A stretch of 64,000 nucleotides of DNA from Alitta virens. Its lineage: Eukaryota; Annelida; Polychaeta; Phyllodocida; Nereididae. Every line of letters begins with the position of its first letter. Within the stretch, counting starts at the first letter, position 1. The notes under the pieces were generated by a model, which did not search any database, was not told where the DNA came from, and saw nothing but the letters and a program-made list of their open reading frames with translations. The stretch is from contig OW028581.1 of NCBI GenBank assembly GCA_932294295.1, forward strand, positions 11,171,026-11,235,025, in the 5' to 3' direction. Both the position numbers and the translations under genes were made by a program. Positions 55,228 to 64,000 of this stretch are shown here, piece by piece.

Positions 55228-56814
55228 TTATTTTCTTTTCCCACCCCTCTTCACAATTACTGAATAATCAGCTTCTTTGAGTAGTTTTGAATAATTCTCC
55301 CTTCCTAACACATTTTTATCCTCTTCAGGTAACATCAGAATAGTTCTTTGCCAAAATGTTGCCTTTCTACCTGAAATTGTTAATAAATATTTCTTGTTGC
55401 TTTCAGGGTCAAAGTTGCCCTTTTCAAATATTGAATCAGGATGATATGCGTACAGTTGGCCAATATTATAATATGAGACATCGCTTAATTTCTTCGGAAG
55501 TAAACCACTGAGATAAACATCATCAACCCAAAAGAATGGAGTATTTTTGGAAGCTCGATATAGTTCTTGAATCAAGTCTCCAGATATAACCAGGAAACCG
55601 CCTGACAGATACCTCGGAAACCATTTGCCTTTGAACTCTGACTCTTTGACGCACCATCGCAGACAATTTCTCGGGTCTCTCAAAATCGGCATTCGGCCTT
55701 CAGCATAAAACATTCCAAGAAAAAACCTTTTGTGACTCCAATAATTGTTTCTCAAAAGCTTCATTAAATAAAACAAATCCAAGAATATATCATCATCTGT
55801 TTTGAAGACAAATTTTGCCTTATTGCAATAGGTAGTTATCCACTTCAGTGCACTTATCGCTTTGAGGGTAAGATTCTTGTAACTGTCATTGTAATCCTCT
55901 TGTATTATATCCCCGTGCAATTTGCTTTCTTTATAAACTTCACTTTGGATTTTTTCATTGTAAGGCTTGCCTATCATGAAGATTATCCTTGATTGGTAGG
56001 CTGGGATGACTGAATTTTTAGCCCAAGTTTCCCTCAGAACTTGCCGGACATCAGCATTTTGTGGAGAAGTGTGCACATAGATAAGATATGTGAGGTTTTG
56101 CACATCCGAACATATGGTCTCATTATTGATCATGTATGTAAAATTGTGCTCATTTAGCTTTGAGTTAGATGTTTTAAAAATTTTCGTTGTATTCACGTAA
56201 ATATTATCATGTTTTGGTTGAGGTGATGTTCTCAAGTATTTTTCTGGATTACCATGATTCCTTTTTAGTGCTAGATCATGTTTATTGTCAACTTGTGATT
56301 GTTTATCACCTGCTTGGTTTTTTAAAGGCCTCACTTCTTCGGTCTTATTTTCAATAGAATTTGATTTATTTTCATAATTATTACCAAAATGACTTTCATG
56401 TTTATCTTGTTTATCACCTTCGTTTTTCCCAAATGGCATATCATATCCAATAGTAACCCTTTCTTTTTTGCTGTGAATGGTATCTAAGTCAATGAGTTCA
56501 TTCTGAGGTCCAAAGTCACCTTCATCTTTCCCATTTATCGTATCCTTTTCTTCGTTTTTGTCAATGGCACCGAAATTAATGACTTCAGCTTTTGATATAC
56601 TGGTAGTATATTTAGCCCCACTTGTTCGAATTGCTGTTCCAGGAAAGTTCAATTGTTTTCCATCTTCCAATTTGTTCGCATGCACCTTTGGATCCGGCAA
56701 TGCAGAATCATTTAATAATCGAAAACTAATGAGGAAAATGGCAGGAATAAATAGAAGAAACTTCCGTTTTTGAAATGATTTTGTAAGTCGGAACATACAT
56801 AGTGTAAACTCCAT
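55228..56814 (-). CDS. Beta-1,3-galactosyltransferase-like glycosyltransferase (GT31), single exon
   Basis: Type II Golgi membrane enzyme family that transfers Gal or GlcNAc from a UDP-sugar in beta-1,3 linkage. 528 residues from the ATG at 56812-56814 (GCAATGG, good Kozak context); the frame is open three codons further but without an ATG. Residues 1-18 are a short cytosolic tail and about 19-35 the signal anchor (FLLFIPAIFLISF). About 36-235 is a long, charged, low-complexity stem with N-glycosylation sequons. The catalytic domain follows: VRQVLRETWAKNS (~256-268), EDYNDSYKNLTLKAISALKW (~306-325), the metal-binding DDD in FKTDDDIFLD (~337-346), YLSGGFLVISGDLI (~402-415), and WVDDVYLSG (~429-437), where the family usually has EDV. 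Intronless coding is common in beta3GalT genes. The donor/acceptor specificity cannot be told from sequence. All core motifs are intact, so I take it as a working host gene. Confidence 0.92.
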   Translation of the reverse strand: MEFTLCMFRLTKSFQKRKFLLFIPAIFLISFRLLNDSALPDPKVHANKLEDGKQLNFPGTAIRTSGAKYTTSISKAEVINFGAIDKNEEKDTINGKDEGDFGPQNELIDLDTIHSKKERVTIGYDMPFGKNEGDKQDKHESHFGNNYENKSNSIENKTEEVRPLKNQAGDKQSQVDNKHDLALKRNHGNPEKYLRTSPQPKHDNIYVNTTKIFKTSNSKLNEHNFTYMINNETICSDVQNLTYLIYVHTSPQNADVRQVLRETWAKNSVIPAYQSRIIFMIGKPYNEKIQSEVYKESKLHGDIIQEDYNDSYKNLTLKAISALKWITTYCNKAKFVFKTDDDIFLDLFYLMKLLRNNYWSHKRFFLGMFYAEGRMPILRDPRNCLRWCVKESEFKGKWFPRYLSGGFLVISGDLIQELYRASKNTPFFWVDDVYLSGLLPKKLSDVSYYNIGQLYAYHPDSIFEKGNFDPESNKKYLLTISGRKATFWQRTILMLPEEDKNVLGRENYSKLLKEADYSVIVKRGGKRK

Positions 56815-57128
56815 TGCATCCAAGCTGAAATCTGAACTTCATCACTTCGTTTGTCAAGATTATGTAGCTCAGCTGCTTCAGACACATGGCACTATTTGTT
56901 TCAAATGTATGAACAGTGGTGAGTTTATATTCGCCATGTGTTGTCTGTCAACATGAGCAGCAATTTTAGATTCACAAAATAACAACTGAAGCTGGAAAAA
57001 TATTGTACCGGCAAAATTTGATGTAGATGATTTTTTTTCTTCTTCTTCCAGTTTGAACTCGTTTGTGATAGTAAGTTCATTCACTTATGTGCTAGGTATG
57101 GGATAGCTAAACTGGCATAAGTGGAGTG
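56815..57128 (-). promoter_or_regulatory. 5' flank of the glycosyltransferase gene
   Basis: Contains the presumed 5' UTR and promoter. A weak-context ATG (TTGGATGC) overlaps the main start five bases upstream in another frame and could lower initiation. No TATA box is evident within 150 bp. Confidence 0.35.
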
Positions 57129-57271
57129 TGCACACAACCTTTTCACACTACAGCCATGTTGGTATTTTGACCGCATTTTGATTGTGTAATATATTATGCC
57201 ATCATTACTTCTTGTTCTTGCACTCTGTGACCTCACCATGGCCATTGCCGACTGATGACATCACAGTACTA

Positions 57272-58960
57272 CAGTGCCTCAAAAAAGTGATGGGACAGAC
57301 ATGCATAGGGATTTCTTTTTACTTTCTCTGTAGAAGTGGAGGTTAAAAAATTAAGACTTACTGTTTCAAGGTGTTCTGTTGAATGCTGGGAGAATGTTTG
57401 TTGTTTGTGTTATCCTTCCATGCATGATTAAGCACACAGTTACACAAGAAGCGTTCAACCATGTCACAGAGGACTCAAAAAAGTCTTTGGACACCTTAAG
57501 AATTAAGTCTTAATTGATTGCTAGACACTAATCTGCTATTATGCTTGAGGTCAAACCATTATTTTTAGGTCCAAGCTATCACCACAAGTGACCCTGAGTG
57601 AGGAGAGACGGTTTTTGGCAGTTTAGTATCAATATATTAAAATTATTAGACATCAAGTCATTTCTGAAAGGATGCCAAGGAAAGAATTGTGTTAAAAAAT
57701 GTAAAACACAAAAATAATTAGGGAAATGGAAAATGATGGCATTAGCAACATCTTCAAACTGTTGAAAGTTGCTAAAACCACTGTGCACAATGTCTTACAG
57801 AAGTTCAAGCAAACTGCCAGAACAGCCAACCTTCCGAAACCAGGATGTCCAGGGGCAACTTCAGCTACTGATGACCATGCCATAAGGCGGACGGTGAAGA
57901 AAACCCCCAAACTAACTACCCCTAAGGTCAACAAGCATTGAAGGATGCAGGAATAACCATCAGTGACCAAACCATAAGGAATAGGTAACATGATGCAGGG
58001 TTCGTGGGACGTTGGGCATGCTACAAAGTCCTGATAAGTGCCAAGAACAGAAGAGGAAGTCTAGAATTTGCAAGGGCACATGTTAATAACCCAAATCTTA
58101 CTGGGAAAAGGTCCTGTGGACAGATGAAACTAAAATAAACATGTTTCAGTCTGATGGCAAGTGCACAATGTGGAGAACAAAGGACAAAGCTGATGATCCA
58201 AGGTATACCAGTGCATCTGTTAAGCAAGGAGGAGGTAGTGTGATGGCCTGGGTATGTATTACTGCCAAAGGACCTGGTGACCTGGTCTTCATTGATGACA
58301 TAGCTGAAGATGGATCCAGCATAATAGATGGCAACACCTACAGGAAGATATTGAGCAAGTATATTGAGCCAAATGGGAAAAATCTTGCTGGCAGGGGCTT
58401 AATTGTGCAGTCCAACAAATACCCGAAACATACTGCAAAGGCTACCCAAGAGTTCATTGCCAAGAAAAAGTGGAGATTGCTTAACTGGCCAAGTCAATCA
58501 CACGATCTGACCCCAATTGAACACATCTTTTATCTCCTGAAGAGGCAAATGCAATCAGAAAATCCCAAAAATAAGGCTAAACTGAAAAATTTAGTTTTGA
58601 AGGCATGGAAATACATTAAACCATCCATTTTCCAGAAGATCGTCCACTCTATGCCACGGTGTCTTGAAGCAGTCATTGCAAATAAAGGTTATGCCACAAA
58701 ATATTGACTGACATTGATTTTGCATATGATAATCATGGGTGTCCCGACACTTTTTTGAAGTGATAAATCATCTGTTGATTGTTTGTAACATTGTTGCAGA
58801 TCTATTGATTACATAATTGTCATTTTTGCTATAAAACTGTGTTCTACTATGTTCAATAAAGTAATCTTATTAGTATTAGTTGTCTAATGTCATTCTATGA
58901 AATGTGGTCAGTGATATTAGAGAAAATCTTGGACTGTCCCATCACTTTTTTGAGGCAGTG
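57272..58960 (+). mobile_element. Tc1-like transposon with IR/DR ends, 1.69 kb
   Basis: TIRs CAGTGCCTCAAAAAAGTGAT-GGGACAG (left) and the same with CAC at the start (right), flanked by TA on each side. A second, inner copy of the motif lies at each end: CTCAAAAAAGTCTTTGGACA near 57475 and, inverted, TGTCCCGACACTTTTTTGAA near 58741. This gives the IR/DR layout (two direct repeats about 200 bp apart in each inverted repeat) known from Sleeping Beauty-type elements. It carries a broken transposase. Confidence 0.92.
57726..58707 (+). pseudogene. Tc1-like transposase, frameshifted
   Basis: N-terminal part 57726-57941: helix-turn-helix-like VAKTTVHNVLQKFKQT, then PKPGCPGATSATDDHAIR, the linker before the second DNA-binding domain. 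Frames shift at about 57940 and again before 58140. The first catalytic aspartate is in WEKVLWTDETKINMF (~58110-58145). The 188-codon remainder has VKQGGGSVMAWVCITAKG. The second catalytic aspartate is lost: VQSNKYPKHTA stands where QDN-x-P-x-HTA is expected. The third acidic position is NWPSQSHDLTPIEHIF, retained. Non-functional by at least two frameshifts and an active-site change. Confidence 0.9.
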
Positions 58961-59082
58961 TATATCTCAATGCAAAGAGAGGTTAATGAGGCAAAACTGC
59001 CAACATGGCTGCCACGTGAAAAGGGAGTATTACATTCAACCAGTGTTACCACACATCTGAGTTGTGGCCTTTCAGTCTGACA

Positions 59083-59260
59083 TCAAGTGGATGGATCCAA
59101 ACATTCTGAATGAACAGGATGATAGATGTCACTATATTCTAAACTTCTCTCTGTCGGCATGTTCTGGATCTGCCCCTGGATGTCACTATTGACGTCCACA
59201 TCTCGGGTGTCGACCACAACTTCGCCGTCGGGCACTGTCCTCACCCGACCCAGAAACATG
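59083..59260 (-). CDS. Candidate terminal exon, GC-rich, unidentified
   Basis: On the minus strand, after a pyrimidine-rich tract ending TTTTTATCAAG, the frame reads MFLGRVRTVPDGEVVVDTRD, VDVNSDIQGQIQNMPTERSL and EYSDIYHPVHSECLDPST, then TGA. Third codon positions are rich in G and C (GTG GTC GAC ACC) in an otherwise AT-rich region, which is typical of selected coding sequence. It looks like an acidic cytoplasmic tail with a YSDIY tyrosine motif. No family recognised; upstream exons, if any, would lie beyond 59270 and were not identified. Confidence 0.4.
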
Positions 59261-59299
59261 CTTGATAAAAAGCAACCAAAATAATGGTACTGGTGGTGT

Positions 59300-60700
59300 G
59301 AGCTAGCTCCCAAGTTTATCCTATGATAGCCAGATATACCTCAGGCACATGAGAAAGAAGAAGATGAGTACAGACAAACATAAGCTACTGCAGCAGCATA
59401 CCCTTAGCAAATTTGAAAATTTAACAATGAATATTAGCCTAGGTGTAAAATTTTGACTATACACGAACTTATTCATAATATAATTTTGCAATGCACCACT
59501 GCATAGTTAGTGAATTGTGCCTAAACATCAATAGTTGACAAAAGAGCAAATTATCATATTTTTGCCAATTTTTTCGGTATTAGTCTCAAAAAATATTAAA
59601 TGTCTTACAATTAAAGAGTATGACAATAAAGTTATAAAATTTTAAAACATACATATTTACGTTTAAATTCTCGAAAATTTTATGGATATCATTGTGAACA
59701 TAGAGTACCAGGGTTCAGGGAATGCAGTTTTTCCATATTTTACATTATTATGAAAATGTATGAAATAAATGTAAACTTAAAAATTTGAAAGTGAAAGCAG
59801 TAGTGTCAGAGTTGTGCTTCAGAAACGAAACTAAAAAAGTTTAAATGTTTCTCACATTCCATAAAAACATAGCTAAGACATGTCAAACGACACTAATTTC
59901 AGCAAAATATATCAATTTATATACGATAGTGATAAGAGCTCTGCTCCGGAAATGAAAGTATGCCACCCACCAGACCGCTCGCTCGGCACAAATACAGTAT
60001 TCAATGATTCTAATTACTATATCCTCAAACCATTGTAAAATACAGTAGCTAACATAACTAATATCCTTACACCTTCATAAAATACAGTAACCAACAAACT
60101 AATTATTATCCTCAAAACATTCAATAATTTTACTATATCTTTGCCCACAAGTCATCGTGTATAAAATTTGTCCATAACCTAAACCTGACCTGTGTTATGC
60201 AGCAAACCAGAAGACTTTTTAACAAGACCGCATCATTCTAGTTAGTTATAGTTAACTCAAGGAAATAGAAAACTCCCACGAAAGCTATTTGAGACCATGC
60301 AAGACACAAGAGAATTAATATGGAAGACTTCAAGTACAGTATTATTACAATATACAATGGAGCAAAGGTTGTTGGCTGTTCTTGGAAAGTGTCGACTTAG
60401 TTGTGCCTATTCTTTTTTTTTTAAGGTAGGAAGATTGGAGTGGATAAATGCAGTCTACAAAGCCACACTAGAGCACCAGACTGCCCAATTACTCTAAGAT
60501 GACTTTTTTTTTGTAAGCAAGCATCATGTGGTAATTTCCGGTCATTTTCATACATCCATACAGTTCTCTGTCCAATATATACTTGTCTGCTTCAATGGAG
60601 TCAGTTCACATTAGTTAATTGTAATGTTTTGTGTCTGGTCAAGTCGCATTAGTTTATTGTAATGTTGCTTTTGTGAAAAAATCGATTCACATCAGCTAAT
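59300..60700. other. No gene seen
   Basis: AT-rich. A short internal repeat (TATCCTCAAACCATTGTAAAATACAGTA, written here by pieces TATCCTCAAA and AAATACAGTA) recurs around 60022-60120. No coding motif found. Confidence 0.4.
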
Positions 60701-60960
60701 AATGATGTTATTTTCCATGGAACGTCAATTCACATTAGTACGGTGCCTGGTATATGACACTTTTTTGGTATATACACTTATATTCATTAATCTTTCGCAA
60801 TTTTTTTTTTTTCTATCTTTTTTTTCTTGTGAAAGGTCAAATTACATAAGTTTATGGCTGGTATATGACTTACACTTTTTATTCATTAGTCTTTCGCAAT
60901 GTTTTATTTTTATTTTTCGTGAAAGGTCAATTCAAATAATTCTTTTTTCAAGTTTTGTCT
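60600..60960. repeat. Irregular ~100-bp tandem repeat
   Basis: Blocks GTCAATTCACATTAGT-like, CTGGTATATGAC, TTATTCATTAATCTTTCGCA and poly-T occur twice (60720-60830 and 60832-60930), with partial units before and after. The hydrophobic 126-codon frame over it results from the T-rich repeats. Confidence 0.6.
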
Positions 60961-61069
60961 TTTTGCCACTGAAATCTTACCTGCCTCACCATTTCATGAC
61001 AAATAAAGTACACTATGAGATCTGTTTCACTAGCAATGTTCTGTTATATGAAGCTCTAGTCGAATATGG

Positions 61070-61252
61070 GGTGTGTGATTAGGGCTTTACATCCTGTATT
61101 TCTGCACCAGTTGGGCTAATTAGGACAGGCAGAGACCATGGCAATGAGACAAAGGATGAAACAGCCATCCAACTTAGGCTCGACCGGGAATTGAACCCGG
61201 GACCCAGTGGTTGGAAGCTCAGAGCGCTACCTCTGAGCTAGGCCCCCGCCCT
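61070..61252 (-). mobile_element. tRNA-derived SINE (family A), copy 12
   Basis: Target-site duplication GTCGAATATGG (left, ending 61069) and GTCAAATATGG (right, 61253 on). A- and B-boxes preserved. Confidence 0.92.
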
Positions 61253-62277
61253 GTCAAATATGGAGTGCCACTAGTCATGTATGTAGTGGAGAGGGGGGAA
61301 ACACCGGGAACAGTGAGACAAACCTTGTAGTTTTTACACAGTGAAATCTATAACACTGCCCTGTAGGGATTTGGGTCAACACTACTAAACCTCCAGAGTG
61401 TTCCATCACCGGCAAGAATTAAAATAATGAGGCGTTTGAAATTTCACTTTTTGGTTTTTACATTAGGTAAAGTAATTTTCTACCCAAACGAGTTCTCAAT
61501 CTTATTCTCCAGTATTTGGAGATAATGGAATCATCTGATAGTATACAAAACCTTGGATATTGGTCTTTAATTAGACATATAAACAGTGCTATAACATCGT
61601 GGACCTCAGAAGGTAACAAGTTCATGATAAAAAACAGCACGGGGAAGAGTGAGACAAACAGTGGGTGGGGCAGGGTGAGACGGTGTAAATTCACCTGGTT
61701 CTATGACATGTTGAATATGCTCCTTGTACCCAGTGACTATGCCAGGCCAAGTGAATGACTAGGCCAGTAAAAATTGACATGAATTTGGGGTGACCCTGGA
61801 CTAGCTCATAACAGGCATTTTATTCTACAAAATCATAGTCCAGATTTTGTAGTTTCTGAAAATCAATATATTTCATATTGCCACCTTGGGGAAAATTTTC
61901 TAGTTCTGTTTCCATGGCAATAAGCTTGATATCAAATTAAAAAAAGAAATTACTAAATGTGATATAATCTGAACTACTTATCCCATCGGAATAAAATAAG
62001 CATCGATTTATATGTTACCTTGCATGGTCATTTTGAATAAATAGCCTATTTTTAGATAAGGGGTAAACTTCATTTGCATATGGAACATTTTTAGACAAAT
62101 TTGGTTGTTATTGACCAATATGACTTTAAATAGTTTGCCATGGCTTGTTCACAATGTAAGCATATTTACTAAAAATTTAACAAATGGTATTAACATAAGT
62201 CTTAGCTTTAAATGGATGCCTCATATGTTGCTCTATATCAACAGGAAATGGTTAGAATTGCCATAGAAACTCTGAAT
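61253..62277. other. No gene seen
   Basis: Frames on both strands at 61458-61758 overlap and lack motifs. GGGGAAACACCGGGAACAGT and similar GTGAGACA words recur at 61300 and 61640 but form no clear repeat. Confidence 0.4.
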
Positions 62278-62290
62278 GCCCTCTTACCAA

Positions 62291-62405
62291 GTGTTTGTGT
62301 GTGAGTTATTGTTTAACGCCTCATCAGCACCTGAGTGGGCTATGTAGAGGCTCTCTAGGTTAAGATTGATTATCTATATTTGGTAGTAGAAACCAGAAGC
62401 ATATA
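62291..62405 (-). mobile_element. I/Jockey-like LINE 3' end, ~115-bp stub
   Basis: Third copy of the LINE at 41093-41534; only the last codons (ASGFYYQI-like) and 3' UTR remain, with tail AACAATAACTCACACACAAA. Target-site duplication GCCCTCTTACCAA (62278-62290 and 62406-62418). Confidence 0.9.
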
Positions 62406-62447
62406 GCCCTCTTACCAAAGTGAGACAGTAGACAGTGTGCAGAAGTA

Positions 62448-62635
62448 GGGGTGGGTGGGTGATTAGGGCTTTACGTCCTGTATTTCTGCACCAATTGGGC
62501 TAATTAGGACAGGCAGAGACCATGGCAATGAGTAGACGGATGAAACAGCCATCCAACTTAGGCACGACCGGGAATTGAACCCGGGACCCCGCGGTTGGAA
62601 GCCCAGAGTGCTACCTCTGAGCTAGGCCTCCGCCC
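62448..62635 (-). mobile_element. tRNA-derived SINE (family A), copy 13
   Basis: Full length, B-box GGGTTCAATTCCCGG on the minus strand, tail CACCCACCCACCCC. Target-site duplication not evident. Confidence 0.9.
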
Positions 62636-63572
62636 AGCATTATCTACCTGGTCAAATAGTAGCACAATAGTACACAGTATGTATATATGTATTTAACTGA
62701 GGGCCAGAGTAGTTCACATGGAAACTGTAAACTAAATTATGGTTGTCATGACAACCATTTTACTTCACCTAATAATAGAACCAACTTTTTGAAGGTGACT
62801 ACTGTCTAAATTCCCATAGGAAAGTTGTTAAGGGGCCAATTATGCATGTAATTATTACCTTTAAATAATTTATTTAGATTTATTGTATTTTGTTACCACG
62901 GTAACAAGCGGAGAGCAATCATCAACCAAGCATTCATTGAAACAATGTGCTTCTTCACAGATGATAAGAATTTAGTACTAATTTGCTGTCCTTGAATGCC
63001 CTTATATAATAGTTAACACAGACAGAAAGGTTGATATATTAAATGTTTTTGATATAAAAAATGTTTCCATGGTAACGTGTTCCACGTCATGCTTGGTGAT
63101 AATTCTTTAGTAGATTGCTCTTGACTTTAACACAGAAGCAGTAATGAAAGTGACAAGTCCAATCTCCTCCATCTGGTGGTCATATGTCCATTGATTACTA
63201 CATTGTGACATCACAATGTGTCCATTATTAACAGTCAACAGTAATTATCTCTGGTCATTTGAAATAAGCGACTGATGACATCACCAAACAAGATGGAAAT
63301 ATCAGACTTTTTTGAGTATCGATGACTTCTAAGAAGTAAAGGTGAGCTCAGTCAATACTAGTTTCAAAGTACAATGATAGTATGTTAATAATAATATATT
63401 ATTGGACTATATATTGATTCAAAGTAAAAACAATCGACTCTATCCTGTTTATGCACAATTAAACCAACTGCATAATTTTTCTCAGCACTTCATAGCAAAC
63501 ATATGTCACCACTAAACAATAGCATGCCTTCCAATTTTAAGCCATCGACCATATTTTCTGTCCTTGTTGCAG
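62636..63572. other. No gene seen; ends in a splice acceptor
   Basis: CGACTGATGACATCAC at 63270 recalls the middle of the 29667 MITE family. The end, TTTTCTGTCCTTGTTGCAG, is a strong acceptor for the next exon. Confidence 0.45.
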
Positions 63573-64000
63573 CCCAAGAAAATCTATTACAACATAGATA
63601 ATCGAAAAGAAGTTAGCCAGTCCTTCAATTATGAGAAAAACTGTATAATATGTGGAGAAAGTACACATTACGACCACCGGCATCCTGGTAGAAATATGAA
63701 ATTCAGCTATGTAACACCAGAAAGTGGACTACAGGATCGGTTACTTCAAATCGGTGTTGGTCGATCCGATGATACAGCAGTTAATTTAAAATTCAGGATA
63801 TTAAATGTTGGCAACAATACCACCAAACTGGCAAAGTACCATAGATGCTGCTTACAGAAACTTTTCTGAAATCATCCTGGAGGAGACAATGCCCACCTGG
63901 CCAAGAGACTCAATTATGAAAAGTTGAGAAGTGATGCATTCTGCTTGCTGTGTGATGGACCACTTCTGACATATATAAGTGCATCAAAAGTAAACTCAGT
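63573..64000 (+). pseudogene. Cysteine/histidine-rich exon, one in-frame stop, runs off the window
   Basis: After the acceptor at 63571-63572 the frame reads PKKIYYNIDNRKEVSQSFNY, EKNCIICGESTHYDHRHPGR, LQDRLLQIGVGRSDDTAVNL, then AKYHRCCLQKLF, a TGA at 63867-63869, and continues in the same frame: LAKRLNYEKLRSDAFCLLCD. C-x2-C-G followed far on by YH-x2-C is the zinc-ligand pattern seen at the N-terminus of many uncharacterised, probably transposon-derived, invertebrate proteins; C-x2-C recurs at the end. Function unknown. The TGA may be a real stop, an exon end before a missed intron, or a disabling mutation. Confidence 0.5.

Larger units (their letters stand above)
57129..59033. mobile_element. 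MITE (29667 family) split by a Tc1 transposon
   Basis: The left part (CTACAGCCATGTTGG, GTTCTTGCACTCTGTGACCT, CACCATGGCCATTGCCGACT, GATGACATCACAGTAC) ends at the Tc1 TA at 57270; the right part resumes at 58963 (TCTCAATGCAAAGAGAGGTT, AAACTGCCAACATGGCTGCC). Joined, they match the uninterrupted copy at 29667-29885, where the target reads ATTATAGTGCAAAG. Confidence 0.88.

Noticed and set aside
60702..61082. 126-codon hydrophobic frame resembling a membrane protein
   Set aside because: Phe/Leu/Ser-rich content comes from T-rich tandem repeats and the frame runs into a SINE.

Overview
The window reads as nuclear DNA of an invertebrate animal, probably marine; phylum not determined. It is AT-rich and has short, broken reading frames and GT-AG splice sites. 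It also holds tRNA-derived SINEs, several LINE clades, PIF/Harbinger, MULE, Tc1 and hAT-like DNA transposons, many fold-back MITEs and long satellite arrays. I see no operons, ribosome binding sites, CRISPR arrays or prokaryotic genes. Most of the window is transposon debris and repeats.

Layout. 1-12.4 kb: the end of a GC-rich repeat element, a CR1/Jockey-like LINE, fold-back and dispersed repeats. 12.4-18.4 kb: a ~2.97-kb segment present twice in tandem and nearly identical, each copy with the same palindromic MITE. 18.4-23 kb: a TIR element with degenerate internal motifs, a GATAAG microsatellite, and an L1/Tx1-like LINE with a MITE inside it and another over its 3' end. 23.4-25.4 kb: a large (TAG)n array and a 17-bp repeat interrupted by a SINE. 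26.3-27.2 kb: diverged repeats carrying TGACCTTTGACC motifs. 28-45 kb: SINE-rich DNA with a nearly intact PIF/Harbinger transposase (one nonsense codon), a MULE transposase exon, a hAT-like element with 8-bp target-site duplications, and a 46-bp satellite. 45-54 kb: LINE 3' ends, a near-perfect 66-bp inverted repeat, a possible GPCR TM7 exon, and a 92-bp minisatellite organised as 460-bp blocks of five units. 54-59.3 kb: a YADD-bearing LINE relic, the one convincing host gene (a single-exon GT31 beta-1,3-glycosyltransferase, minus strand), a Tc1 element nested in a MITE, and a GC-rich candidate terminal exon. 59.3-64 kb: mostly non-coding, two more SINEs, a LINE stub, and a cysteine-rich exon running off the end.

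How the parts relate. A SINE family has about thirteen copies; all twelve long ones lie in the same orientation, and many have clear target-site duplications. Three copies of an I/Jockey-like LINE 3' end are 5'-truncated to different lengths, each with its own target-site duplication. The SINE and LINE tails are alike (a CGT-AAA-TAA core followed by CACACA), so this LINE may have mobilised the SINE. Insertions nested in insertions allow relative dating of several elements.
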